NCBI GenBank assembly: GCA_964638035.1
Contig: CAZWXD010000013.1
Coordinates: 1-64,000, forward strand
Length of the DNA stretch: 64,000 bases
Origin: JAGGAG01 sp964638035
GTDB taxonomy: Bacteria; Gemmatimonadota; Gemmatimonadetes; Gemmatimonadales; GWC2-71-9
Direction of reading: 5' to 3'
The notes under the pieces are model-generated. The model was not told the DNA's origin. It worked only from the letters and a program-made list of their open reading frames with translations, and did not search any database. The position numbers and the translations under genes were made by a program. Of the stretch, positions 9,036-16,500 are shown piece by piece (position 1 is the stretch's first letter; each line of letters opens with the position of its first letter).

Positions 9036-9400
9036 CCCTTCCCAGCCTCCCGTGCTATCCCTGCCCCCACAACGCGGCCTGCTGCGCCTACGGCGCCACG
9101 GTGAGCGAAGAGGAGGCCGTCGCCATTGCCGCTGCCCATGGGCCGGACGTCGTGTACCGCACCCGCTGGGGGGAGTTGCGCACCCGCGTACGCAAGGGGC
9201 GCTGTGTGCTCTTCCAGGACGGTGGTTGCCGCATTCACGCCGCGCCATATTATCCTGCCGTCTGCCGCGGCTTTCCCTGGCGGGACGCGGAGACCGGCGG
9301 CCCGTACGAGTTTGACCAGTCCATCTGCCCCGAGTTCGTGCTCCATCCCGAGTACGCGACGCTGGGCAGGCACCTGACCCGATCCGGGGATTCGCACTGA
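9032..9400 (+). CDS. YkgJ-type cysteine-cluster protein
   Basis: A 122-aa protein with the metal-chelating cysteine pattern of YkgJ-family proteins: CYPCPHNAACC near residue 8, KGRCVLFQDGGCRIH in the middle, then AVCRGFPW and SICPEF. The cysteines probably bind zinc or an Fe-S cluster. It is the middle gene of a tightly packed trio: it overlaps the phosphatase by 4 nt, and its TGA shares one base with the ATG of the dipeptidase. Biochemical role unknown in this family. Confidence 0.8.
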   Translation: MTLPSLPCYPCPHNAACCAYGATVSEEEAVAIAAAHGPDVVYRTRWGELRTRVRKGRCVLFQDGGCRIHAAPYYPAVCRGFPWRDAETGGPYEFDQSICPEFVLHPEYATLGRHLTRSGDSH

Positions 9401-10695
9401 TGCACCAGCGCCCAGCCCACGATGCACGCCGGATGGCGATTGCGTCGGCGTTCGTCGGCTTCTCCGCCCTCTCCCTCTTCTCCATGACCCCGGCTTCCGC
9501 CCAAGGCACCGATCCCAACCTCGAGCATGCGCGCCGGATCCTCCGCGTGGCGCCGCTCATTGACGGCCACAATGACCTGCCATGGGAGATCCGGGCCAAC
9601 AAGGTCGCCCCCATGGACGTCGATGCCTATGACCTGCGCACGCACACCAGGGGACACACCGACCTGGCGCGCCTGCGGGCCGGCGGCGTCGGGGGGCAGT
9701 TCTGGTCCATCTACGTTCCGGGAGAGGTGGCCGACAGCGGATACGCGAAGTTCCAGCTCGAGCAGTTCGACATCGCGCGGCGCATGATCGCGAAGTATCC
9801 CGACCAACTCATGTTCGCCGAGTCGGCAGCGGACATCGAGCGGGCCCGCAAGGAGGGGAAGATCGCGAGCCTCCTCGGGATGGAGGGTGGTCACGTCATC
9901 GAGAACTCGCTCGGTGCGCTCCGGTCCTACTACGCGCTCGGTGCGCGCTACATGACCCTCACCCACAACGTCACGCTGGACTGGGCCGACGCCGCGAGTG
10001 ACCAGGCGCGGCACGGGGGGCTCACGCCCTTCGGGCGGGAAGTGGTGCGGGAGATGAACCGGCTCGGCATGCTGGTGGACCTCTCGCACGTGTCCCCTGG
10101 CACCATGAGTGACGCTCTCGATGTCACGCAGGCCCCGGTCATCTTCTCGCACTCGTCGGCCCGGGCCCTGGTGGACCACCCCCGGGACGTGCCCGACTCG
10201 ATCCTTGCCCGCTTGCCGAAGAACGGTGGGGTCGTGATGGTGACGTTCGTTCCCGCATTCGTCTCGCCGAAGCACCTGGAGTGGGAGCGGAAGTTGCGGA
10301 ACTGGCGGCCGGTGAACGTGGCCGAGGGTGACACCGCCGAGGCTCGCCGGCAGCGGCGCGAGTGGCTCGCCCAGAACCCCGAGCCCAAGGCGACCCTCCA
10401 GGACGTGGCGGACCACATCGACCACGTCAGGAAGGTGGCGGGGATTGACCACGTCGGGATTGGCAGTGACTTCGACGGGATCGACACGACGCCGGTGGGC
10501 CTGGAGGACGTCTCCACCTTCCCGGCGCTCTTCGCCGAACTCATCCGTCGCGGCTGGAGCGATGCCGACCTGAAGAAGCTCTCCCGCGGCAATATCCTGC
10601 GCGTCCTCACGCAGGCGGAGCAGGTGGCGAAGCGCCTCCAGTCAGAGGGGCCGCCATCGGTGCGGACGATCCAGCAGCTGGATAGCGGGACCTAG
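9400..10695 (+). CDS. Membrane dipeptidase, peptidase M19 family
   Basis: A 431-aa secreted M19 (renal dipeptidase) homologue. The N-terminus carries a signal peptide ending near ASAQ. Zinc-site motifs are visible: DGHNDLPWEIR (HxD), the bridging Glu in GMEGGHVIE, then LVDLSHVSPGTM and IFSHSSARALVDHPRD with the two His, and HVGIGSDFDGID with the catalytic-site Asp. These enzymes cleave dipeptides, including those with a D-amino acid. Start ATG 9400 overlaps the previous stop; ATG 9433 is an alternative. The stop shares the palindrome CTAG with the stop of the convergent SURF1 gene. Confidence 0.9.
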   Translation: MHQRPAHDARRMAIASAFVGFSALSLFSMTPASAQGTDPNLEHARRILRVAPLIDGHNDLPWEIRANKVAPMDVDAYDLRTHTRGHTDLARLRAGGVGGQFWSIYVPGEVADSGYAKFQLEQFDIARRMIAKYPDQLMFAESAADIERARKEGKIASLLGMEGGHVIENSLGALRSYYALGARYMTLTHNVTLDWADAASDQARHGGLTPFGREVVREMNRLGMLVDLSHVSPGTMSDALDVTQAPVIFSHSSARALVDHPRDVPDSILARLPKNGGVVMVTFVPAFVSPKHLEWERKLRNWRPVNVAEGDTAEARRQRREWLAQNPEPKATLQDVADHIDHVRKVAGIDHVGIGSDFDGIDTTPVGLEDVSTFPALFAELIRRGWSDADLKKLSRGNILRVLTQAEQVAKRLQSEGPPSVRTIQQLDSGT

Positions 10696-11438
10696 CCTTC
10701 GGAAGGCGGGCGGGTTCCCACCGTCGGGTCAGTCCATCCAGCCGATGAGTGGCGGGAGTAGACCAGCGCCCCGGTGACCACCGCCACGGCCGCAAACGCG
10801 AACCACTGCATCATGTAGCTCCAGTGCGCCCCTTCATCCGGGGGCGCGGGCTCCTGGCGGCGAGGGAAACTGCCCAGGGCAGGGTCGGGCGCCTGGCGGA
10901 TGGCCCACCCGCTGACGGGGTAGGGAAGCCGCTTCCGCAGCGACCCGATGTCCAGGGCCTTCCAGGTCACCATTCCGTCGCGCTCGAGCGGCGCCCCACC
11001 GTCCCGCCGCGGCACCAGTCGCTCGGCGTACCCACTGATCTCGTGCACGCCGGGTTCCCTGAGCGAATCCAGGATCGGTGCATGCACCCCGTCGGCCGAC
11101 GGGACGAAACCCCGATATACCAGCACGGCAGAGTCGGTGGGCCCGCCCAGCAGTGGGGTCACGACCACAACGCCCGGAACACCACCCACGACCTGGTGCC
11201 GGATCACGACCTCATGCGCGTGATCGTAGGTCCCGCGCGCGCTGACGCGCTGCTGCTCCAGGAGCTTCCCGCGCTGGTCGCGGAGCGCAACGGGAGGCAG
11301 GCCCCTGGCCTCCACGATGGCTGCGTTGGCGGCGCGCCGCTCGGCGAGCCGCGACCGCTGCCAGAGTCCCAGCCGGGCGAAGACGGCCGCTGCGGCAAGG
11401 GCGGCGACCAGGAAGGCAAGACGGGCGCGTGGGGACAT
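10692..11438 (-). CDS. SURF1-family cytochrome oxidase assembly protein
   Basis: A 248-aa protein with the SURF1 topology: an N-terminal membrane helix (ARLAFLVAALAAAAVFARLGLWQ, with the conserved LGxWQxxRxxxK/R-like start of the domain), a soluble periplasmic domain with VYRGFVPSADG and VSGWAIRQAPDP, and a C-terminal helix (MMQWFAFAAVAVVTGALVYSR, where the YxxQWF motif is diagnostic). It aids heme a insertion into aa3-type oxidases. The frame is open up to 11564, but ATG 11438 places the TM helix at the N-terminus. No oxidase subunit genes lie nearby. Confidence 0.88.
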   Translation of the reverse strand: MSPRARLAFLVAALAAAAVFARLGLWQRSRLAERRAANAAIVEARGLPPVALRDQRGKLLEQQRVSARGTYDHAHEVVIRHQVVGGVPGVVVVTPLLGGPTDSAVLVYRGFVPSADGVHAPILDSLREPGVHEISGYAERLVPRRDGGAPLERDGMVTWKALDIGSLRKRLPYPVSGWAIRQAPDPALGSFPRRQEPAPPDEGAHWSYMMQWFAFAAVAVVTGALVYSRHSSAGWTDPTVGTRPPSEG

Positions 11439-11595
11439 GGCTGTCTGGGCCGGAGGACAACCGCCGGGAACAGTGTCCCATGGGCGGCACGAAAATGGGG
11501 TGAAACCGAATCTAGTCGGGCAGGCACGACTGGTACCGGGCTTGCCCTTCACCAGGACGCTCACTGGCCATCTGGTCTCCTACAGGGTCCTGGAC

Positions 11596-12237
11596 ATGCC
11601 GATCGCGATTCAGGTCATCACGCGCGTGGTGGGGTGCGCCGCTGCCGCCCCCTTCCTCCTCTCGTCGTCCCTGCATGCCCAGGCGCGAAAGGGCATCGCC
11701 GAGGTTGCCCCTGCCGAGACAGGGCACCAGCGGGGCGGTTTCTGGCTCAGCTTCGGTGCTGGCGCAGGGATGGAGCGCCTGCACCTCGAGGGCGAACCCG
11801 CCTACGACCCGGCGCTCTGGCGGCCGACGGTCAACCTTCGCCTGGGGGGTACCCTGGGCCAGGGCGCCCGCATCGGCCTGGAGGCCTTCACCTGGGTGAA
11901 CCCCGACCCCGACAACAACATCACCGAGGCGCTGGTGCAGGTGATGCCGATCCTGATGCTCTACCCGGCGAAGTGCACCGGGCTCCACCTCAAGGGTGGC
12001 GCGGGATGGGCCTGGAGCGGGGTCACGTTCAATGACCAATCGAACAGCTTCAGTTCCGGCATCAATGGCTTTGGCGCCATGGCGGGCCTGGGCTGGGAGA
12101 TCCCGATTGGCCGGACCGTCTTCCTGACGCCGGAAGTGGCCTTCTACCAGCAGTGGTACGATGGCGGAGCGGGCAACGCCGACTTCAAGGAGCGCGTGTT
12201 GAGCGTGGGCATGAGCCTCGGTTTCCAGACGCGCTGA
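11596..12237 (+). CDS. Secreted outer-membrane beta-barrel-like protein
   Basis: A 213-aa protein with a signal peptide (cleavage near LHAQA) followed by alternating strands typical of small outer-membrane barrels: GGFWLSFGAGAGMERL, VNLRLGGTLGQGARIGLEAF, GLHLKGGAGWAWSGVTF, GAMAGLGWEIPIG, FLTPEVAFYQQW, and a C-terminal strand ending in FQTR. The frame is open far upstream (11317); ATG 11596 is chosen because it begins the signal peptide. There is no family-specific motif, so function is unknown; cell location is the main inference. Confidence 0.65.
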   Translation: MPIAIQVITRVVGCAAAAPFLLSSSLHAQARKGIAEVAPAETGHQRGGFWLSFGAGAGMERLHLEGEPAYDPALWRPTVNLRLGGTLGQGARIGLEAFTWVNPDPDNNITEALVQVMPILMLYPAKCTGLHLKGGAGWAWSGVTFNDQSNSFSSGINGFGAMAGLGWEIPIGRTVFLTPEVAFYQQWYDGGAGNADFKERVLSVGMSLGFQTR

Positions 12238-12288
12238 GCGGGGCGGTATCTGGCGGCCATGCTTGCCCTTGCAGGCCCGGGCCAAGGG

Positions 12289-12318
12289 TTGACCCCGGGA
12301 CACGCGGCCCGGTAAGTT
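12289..12318 (+). promoter_or_regulatory. Promoter of tRNA-Leu
   Basis: TTGACC at 12289-12294, an 18-nt spacer and TAAGTT at 12313-12318, about 10 nt before the tRNA 5' end. This closely matches a primary-sigma promoter and supports TTGACN/TAANNT as the vegetative consensus here. Confidence 0.65.
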
Positions 12319-12328
12319 CGTCCCCGCC

Positions 12329-12410
12329 GCCCTGGTGGTGAAACTGGTAGACACGCTATCTTGAGGGGGTAGTGCCGAAAGGCGTCGCGGTTCGAATCCG
12401 CGCCAGGGCA
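12329..12410 (+). tRNA. tRNA-Leu (GAG)
   Basis: An 82-nt class II tRNA: acceptor GCCCTGG pairs with CCAGGGC, anticodon stem CTATC/GGTAG surrounds loop TTGAGGG (anticodon GAG), a variable arm TGCCGAAAGGCGT follows, and the T-arm is GCGG-TTCGAAT-CCGC. Discriminator A at 12410; CCA is not encoded. Confidence 0.97.
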
Positions 12411-12411
12411 T

Positions 12412-12446
12412 GAGCCGGGAGCCGCAAGGCGGCCTTCCGGCTCTTT
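12412..12446 (+). terminator. Hairpin between tRNA-Leu and tRNA-Thr
   Basis: Outer stem GAGCCGG/CCGGCTC with an inner GCCGC/GCGGC stem-loop, followed by TTT. A likely intrinsic terminator or processing hairpin separating the two tRNAs. Confidence 0.55.
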
Positions 12447-12470
12447 CCGTGAGGCACTGCCGGAGGGCAG

Positions 12471-12542
12471 GCCGGTGTAGCTCAGCGGTAGAGCACCCGA
12501 TTCGTAATCGGGCGGTCGACGGTTCGATCCCGTCCACCGGCT
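12471..12542 (+). tRNA. tRNA-Thr (CGU)
   Basis: A 72-nt cloverleaf: acceptor GCCGGTG/CACCGGC, anticodon stem CCCGA/TCGGG around loop TTCGTAA (anticodon CGT), and T-loop TTCGATC. Discriminator T at 12542; CCA is not encoded. Confidence 0.96.
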
Positions 12543-12589
12543 CTCTCCAGCCTCCGGATCATTCGAACTTCCCCCAGGTTCCCCACCCG

Positions 12590-13234
12590 CTACCTGACGC
12601 GCATGATCGGGCCGCACGCGATGGGTAGCGTCACGTGCGCCGGGATCGTCCCCAGCGAAGCGACCGAAGGCTTGAGCGTGCTCGCGTCCGCAACGCCGTG
12701 GATGAACACGACCCGCCGGGTGAGGTCCAGCTGCTGCCCGGGGAACGCCTTCGCGAACGCTGCCTGCAGGGCCTTCAGCGAAACGGTCTCCCGGTACTGC
12801 AGCGTTCCCGTCGCCGATGCCTTGGGGTACGCCCCGCCGGGTACGTCCATGCTGACCGGGTTGCTGGTGAACGGCACCATGGTGGTCCCGGCGGAAGGTC
12901 CTGTCTCGACCACATCGATGATCCCGTCATGGTTTGCATCTGCCGCTGCGGCGGGGCAGGCGGCCTGCTTGCCGTCGGCGAAGCCGTGGAAGTGCTGCCA
13001 GTGCGTGATGCCCTTCGGCAGCCCGCTGGCATTGACGGTGATGGTCAGGCTGTCACCCGTGACGATGAACCGGGCCTCGCCAGTTGCCGACCCGCCCGCC
13101 GCCGCGGCGTTGAGGGGCGACAGGTGCGCGACATACTGCTGTGCGCCTGCCGGGGCTGCCCAGGTGGCCGCTGCCAGCAACGTGGCGGTGAAGGCCAGGC
13201 CGGTACAGCCTCGCGTCGATCGATCGAACCTCAT
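12590..13234 (-). CDS. Secreted CHRD-like domain protein with an EF-hand-type loop
   Basis: A 214-aa exported protein: signal peptide MRFDRS...PAGAQ, then a beta-rich domain resembling CHRD (LSPLNAAAAGGSATGEARFIV, LTITVNASGLPKGITHWQHFHGF, a strand-turn-His pattern seen in CHRD repeats). An inserted loop, DANHDGIIDVVE, has the D-x-N-x-D-G-x-I-x-x-x-E pattern of a calcium-binding EF-hand or dockerin loop. A good GGAGG site precedes the ATG. Function unknown; a calcium-stabilised extracellular protein is inferred. Confidence 0.65.
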   Translation of the reverse strand: MRFDRSTRGCTGLAFTATLLAAATWAAPAGAQQYVAHLSPLNAAAAGGSATGEARFIVTGDSLTITVNASGLPKGITHWQHFHGFADGKQAACPAAAADANHDGIIDVVETGPSAGTTMVPFTSNPVSMDVPGGAYPKASATGTLQYRETVSLKALQAAFAKAFPGQQLDLTRRVVFIHGVADASTLKPSVASLGTIPAHVTLPIACGPIMRVR

Positions 13235-13279
13235 GGTGTGCCTCCAGGTCGGTAACAGGTTCAGGGACCGTGCCGGCGG

Positions 13280-13627
13280 TCAGAGCCGGCGGTCCAGGAA
13301 CGCCTTCAGTGCCAGCGCACCGTTGTGCTCCAGGTCGTGCGCCGCGTAGACCAGCGTGACGCGCCCGCGTCGGGCCCGGGCCAGCAGCGGCTGCCATGCT
13401 GATGGTTCCGCGCGCAGCTCGGCGAAGTAGCGGCGCCGGAACTCGCGCCACCGCGCCGGGTCGTGGCCGAACCAGCGGCGCAGGCCTGCACTCGGTGCCA
13501 CATCCTTGAGCCAGTCATCCAGACGGAGCTCTGCCTTGCTCACGCCGCGGGGCCACAACCGCTCGACCAGGACCCGCCGTCCATCGCTCGCTGCCGCCGG
13601 CTCGTAGGCTCGCTTCAACCGGATCAT
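13280..13627 (-). CDS. DUF488 family protein
   Basis: A 115-aa DUF488 (YeaO-like) protein. The N-terminal pattern IRLKRAYEP...DGRRVLVERLWPRGVSK, the middle LKDVAPSAGLRRWFGHDPARWREFRRRYFAEL and the TLVYAAHDLEHNGALALKAFL strand are diagnostic. Family function is not established. Its ATG directly abuts the TGA of the cupredoxin gene, so it is the third gene of a 14640-to-13280 operon; the pairing with a copper protein is only contextual. Confidence 0.88.
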   Translation of the reverse strand: MIRLKRAYEPAAASDGRRVLVERLWPRGVSKAELRLDDWLKDVAPSAGLRRWFGHDPARWREFRRRYFAELRAEPSAWQPLLARARRGRVTLVYAAHDLEHNGALALKAFLDRRL

Positions 13628-14218
13628 TCAGTTCTCCTGTGCGGGCAGGTGCACCCGGTGCTCTGCAACGACCTGTGCAATGCTCGGAAAGGCCTGGCGG
13701 GCTGCCGCCGGTACGTCGAGCCAGTCCCTGGTCCCGGGCTTGCCCACCCAGTAGTCGAATGACCGGGCTCCCGGGCCGCCCGCCGCGCCCACCACGATCC
13801 GGCCCACCATCCCGGCTGCCTCGTGCGGCATGCAGTAGTAGTCGTACACGCCGGGCGTCGTGAGGGTGACGTCGAAGTGGTCGCCGGGGTTCACGAGAAA
13901 CCCCGAATCCCATGCCGCCGCCGACTCCGGGATGCGGAGGGAATGGTGGGCATTGTTCGGGTGGTACGCCGTCGTCGTGTGCACGTTCTGCCGTACGATC
14001 CAGCGCACCGTGGTGCCGGGTGTCACGAACACGCCGATGGGATCGAACCACACCCGCGAACCGGCCAGGTTGCTGCGCATCTCGATCACCACGGGGGCAC
14101 CTGGCGCGCGCACCATCGTCATGAGCCCTGCCACCGGCCGGTGCTGGCCACGCAGGGCCCCGCCAGCGAGCGCCAGGCCGCCGGCCGCCAGGAACGCGCG
14201 ACGCGTCGGCCTTGTCAC
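13628..14218 (-). CDS. Exported cupredoxin (plastocyanin-like) copper protein
   Basis: A 196-aa protein with a Tat-type leader (TRPTRRAFLAAGGLALAGG) and a single cupredoxin domain. Type-1 copper ligands are visible: His residues in NVHTTTAYHPNNAHH, then Cys, His and Met in the YYCMPHEAAGM loop. It probably carries electrons or copper in the periplasm. Start: a GTG at 14218 whose first bases overlap the TGA of the upstream gene (GTGA) is preferred over the longer frame from 14257, because it begins right at the Tat motif. It is the second gene of a three-gene operon. Confidence 0.85.
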   Translation of the reverse strand: MTRPTRRAFLAAGGLALAGGALRGQHRPVAGLMTMVRAPGAPVVIEMRSNLAGSRVWFDPIGVFVTPGTTVRWIVRQNVHTTTAYHPNNAHHSLRIPESAAAWDSGFLVNPGDHFDVTLTTPGVYDYYCMPHEAAGMVGRIVVGAAGGPGARSFDYWVGKPGTRDWLDVPAAARQAFPSIAQVVAEHRVHLPAQEN

Positions 14219-14640
14219 TTGGCGAGCTGGGCCGCGCGCTGCGCCGTGATGTACCACACGATCATGTGGTAGTGCGGCTCGGCCACCCCGGGGTGGCCCG
14301 CATTGTAGACGATGTCCACGTGATCGACCGGCTCATGGCCGGCCTTGAGCCCCGCAAACGCCTGCTGTGCGTTCATGGCCTTGAGCGGGATCATGTAGAT
14401 CGAACTCACCAGCTTCCCCTGGTGGTCATACGCCAGAAACGGCCCGGCGGGCAGCGTGGCCGGGTCGACATACAGCGTGCCGAGCCCCGGCAGGAAGTCG
14501 GGGAGCGCCACGAGGGTGCTGACCTTCCTGTACGCGCCGCCGGGAGGCGCCGTCGCTTGCGCGAGCGCGGCCGGTGGCAGGGACATGAAAAGTGCGGCCC
14601 CGACCAGGGCCGCAGCGGCGGACAGCAGGCGCGATGTCAT
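14215..14640 (-). CDS. Secreted protein of unknown function, His-rich C-terminus
   Basis: A 141-aa protein with a clear signal peptide (MTSRLLSA...PAALAQ) and GAGGAG upstream of the ATG. The mature part (about 114 aa) has an aromatic/His cluster near the end, DHVDIVYNAGHPGVAEPHYHMIVWYIT, which could bind metal. I do not recognise the family with confidence. It leads an operon with the cupredoxin (4-nt overlap) and DUF488 genes, which suggests a periplasmic copper or redox role. It diverges from the PAS-LuxR gene. Confidence 0.6.
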   Translation of the reverse strand: MTSRLLSAAAALVGAALFMSLPPAALAQATAPPGGAYRKVSTLVALPDFLPGLGTLYVDPATLPAGPFLAYDHQGKLVSSIYMIPLKAMNAQQAFAGLKAGHEPVDHVDIVYNAGHPGVAEPHYHMIVWYITAQRAAQLAK

Positions 14641-14829
14641 ACGTGCATCTCCTCATCAAGCCATTGGTGTCGTGAAAGACTCACGCGTGCACGAATGGTT
14701 GCTGCCGGGTGTGTCCGCGGCAATGAAGCATTTGTACTGTGCGGCGAGACGGACGTCCTGCCTGATACTGCCAAGTCGTGTAGATTCCGCCGGAAACCGG
14801 TGTGCCGGACGTCGCCTGGGGGGCGAAGC

Positions 14830-15492
14830 ATGCTCGAGCCGGAGTTGTTCGCGTTGCTGGAGCAGACGGCCGACGCGGCCTTCACCGTGGCCGAGGACGG
14901 GAAGGTGTGCTCCTGGAACGGGTCGGCGCGGCGATTGTTCGGCTACGAGGCACGTGACGTCCTCGGGCGCCACGTGGAAGCGGTGCTGGATGCGTTTGAT
15001 GGCCTCGGTACAGTGCCCCTCGCCGGCGGCAGCCAGGCGTCCGTGCGCCACTGGGACGGCACCGAAGGCGGCCCCCCCAACTTCGACCTCGACGTACGCA
15101 CGGCCTCGGGGACGCGCCTCTGGGTCAATGTGTCCACCATCGTCTTCGACAACCGGCATACCGGGCGCCGGCTGTTCGTGCGCCTCGCGCGTGACATCAG
15201 CCAGCAGCACCGCAACGCCGAGTTGCAGCTCCGGATGCTGGAGGCCGCCCGGCAGCTCGTGGCGCAGGCGGGCGATGCGTCGCAACTCGCCCAGACCGAG
15301 CCGCTCTCCGGGCAGGAGCGGCGGATCCTCAAGCTCTTCGCCAGTGGGAGCAACGCCAAGACCATAGCCCGCCGCCTGAACATCTCGGCCCAGACCCTTC
15401 GCAATCACCTGCATCACATCAACCGGAAGTTGCGCACCCACAACCGCCTGGAAGCGGTGACCCACGCCCAGCGGCGTGGCTTCCTGGGCTAG
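14830..15492 (+). CDS. PAS-LuxR transcriptional regulator
   Basis: A 220-aa regulator with an N-terminal PAS sensor domain (about residues 5-120, ending FVRLARDISQQHR) and a C-terminal LuxR/GerE HTH (about 153-215: LSGQERRILKLFASGSNAKTIARRLNIS, then LRNHLHHINRKL and RLEAV). There is no receiver domain. ATG 14830 is chosen since it begins the PAS domain; a TAGATT -10-like element lies at 14781-14786. It is divergently transcribed from the cupredoxin operon (189-nt gap), so it is a candidate regulator of it. The PAS ligand is not predictable. Confidence 0.88.
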   Translation: MLEPELFALLEQTADAAFTVAEDGKVCSWNGSARRLFGYEARDVLGRHVEAVLDAFDGLGTVPLAGGSQASVRHWDGTEGGPPNFDLDVRTASGTRLWVNVSTIVFDNRHTGRRLFVRLARDISQQHRNAELQLRMLEAARQLVAQAGDASQLAQTEPLSGQERRILKLFASGSNAKTIARRLNISAQTLRNHLHHINRKLRTHNRLEAVTHAQRRGFLG

Positions 15493-15529
15493 GCGCGTGA
15501 CGTGCCGCCCAGGGCGGCCTGGCACCTGC

Positions 15530-15559
15530 TTGATAAAGGGGTGGGCCTGCGGGTAAGAT
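15530..15559 (+). promoter_or_regulatory. Promoter of tRNA-Pro
   Basis: TTGATA at 15530-15535, 18-nt spacer, TAAGAT at 15554-15559, about 36 nt upstream of the tRNA. Close to the tRNA-Leu promoter in both hexamers and spacing. Confidence 0.6.
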
Positions 15560-15595
15560 GGTGGCGGCAACGCAGGGGCGTTGTGCTGGGATCGA

Positions 15596-15669
15596 CGGGA
15601 CGTAGCGCAGTCCGGTAGCGCACTGCAATGGGGTTGCAGGGGTCGCGGGTTCAAATCCCGCCGTCCCGA
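15596..15669 (+). tRNA. tRNA-Pro (GGG)
   Basis: A 74-nt cloverleaf: acceptor CGGGACG/CGTCCCG, anticodon stem CTGCA/TGCAG around loop ATGGGGT (anticodon GGG), and T-arm GCGGG-TTCAAAT-CCCGC. Discriminator A at 15669. Confidence 0.96.
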
Positions 15670-15673
15670 TGAC

Positions 15674-15715
15674 GCACGAAGGCGGCGGTCCCGGGAGGGG
15701 CCGCCGCCTTCGTGC
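15674..15715. terminator. Strong bidirectional hairpin between tRNA-Pro and the DUF4097 operon
   Basis: A perfect 15-bp stem (15674-15688 with 15701-15715) and 12-nt loop, sitting between the 3' end of tRNA-Pro and the 3' end of the convergent sigma/DUF4097 operon. A bidirectional terminator is likely, although T-runs are short on both sides. Confidence 0.7.
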
Positions 15716-15729
15716 CTTGCACCTGCCCG

Positions 15730-16500
15730 CTACTTCGCGCGCCGCAGCGCGATGGCGCCATTCACCGACGAAAGCTCCATTTCCGGGCCGCCCTGGCCAA
15801 TGGTGCCGCGCACCTTGTTGCGCGTGACCTTGCCGCTCATCGTGATGGGAAAGTCGCTCTCGAACCCGCCGTTGAGCGTACTGGCACTGATGGTCAGGTT
15901 CGCCGGCTCGGGCATCACCACCGTCACCGACCCGTTCACCGTCTTCGCCTCGATGTCACCGGTCCACGTGGCGCGGCCCAACTCGAGCAGGACGTCCCCG
16001 TTCACGGTGGTCGCCTCGGCCACGCCGCCGGTGGACACCCTGACGTCGCCATTCACGCTGCTCACCTCGGCGTCGGCCTGGAGCCCGCGTGCGTGCACCG
16101 CGCCGTTCACGGTCCGGGCCTCGAGCTCCACGTCCTGCGGGACCTGCACGGTGAAGTGGACCGTGACGTCGTTGTCGCCCTTTGCCGAGCCCTTCGTGTC
16201 GCACCCGGTGCCCTGGTCGCCGGGATAGACGGCACAGACCGCAAGGCCGTCCCCATCAGGGACGACGCGGATCTCGACCGTGGCGGGATCATGCTTCACG
16301 CCCCGCTTCACGGCCTTCACGGTCACCGTGCGCCCGCTCACGCCGGTCACGTCGATGTCCCCGTTGACGCCCCTCACCTCCAGCTCACGACCGGCCGCCA
16401 GCGTGCCGCTCCAGGAGAAGGGCACTTCCTTCTGTGCCGCGAGCGCGGCGGGGGCGAGCACCAGCGCCGCCACAGCGGCTCCAGCAATGCGATGTGTCAT
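15730..16500 (-). CDS. DUF4097-type beta-strand repeat protein (1)
   Basis: A 256-aa exported protein: signal peptide ending near LAAQ, then short beta repeats typical of DUF4097 (VRGVNGDIDVTGVSG, ARTVNGAVHARG, VSSVNGDVRVST, ATTVNGDVLLEL, AKTVNGSVTVVM), where each rung carries a (V/T)NG(D/A)(V/I) turn of a beta-helix-like fold. It is the last gene of the ECF sigma operon and overlaps its paralogue by 4 nt (ATGA). DUF4097 proteins often sit behind ECF sigma/anti-sigma pairs; molecular function is unknown. The single Cys pair (CAVYPGDQGTGC) could form a disulfide. Confidence 0.82.
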   Translation of the reverse strand: MTHRIAGAAVAALVLAPAALAAQKEVPFSWSGTLAAGRELEVRGVNGDIDVTGVSGRTVTVKAVKRGVKHDPATVEIRVVPDGDGLAVCAVYPGDQGTGCDTKGSAKGDNDVTVHFTVQVPQDVELEARTVNGAVHARGLQADAEVSSVNGDVRVSTGGVAEATTVNGDVLLELGRATWTGDIEAKTVNGSVTVVMPEPANLTISASTLNGGFESDFPITMSGKVTRNKVRGTIGQGGPEMELSSVNGAIALRRAK

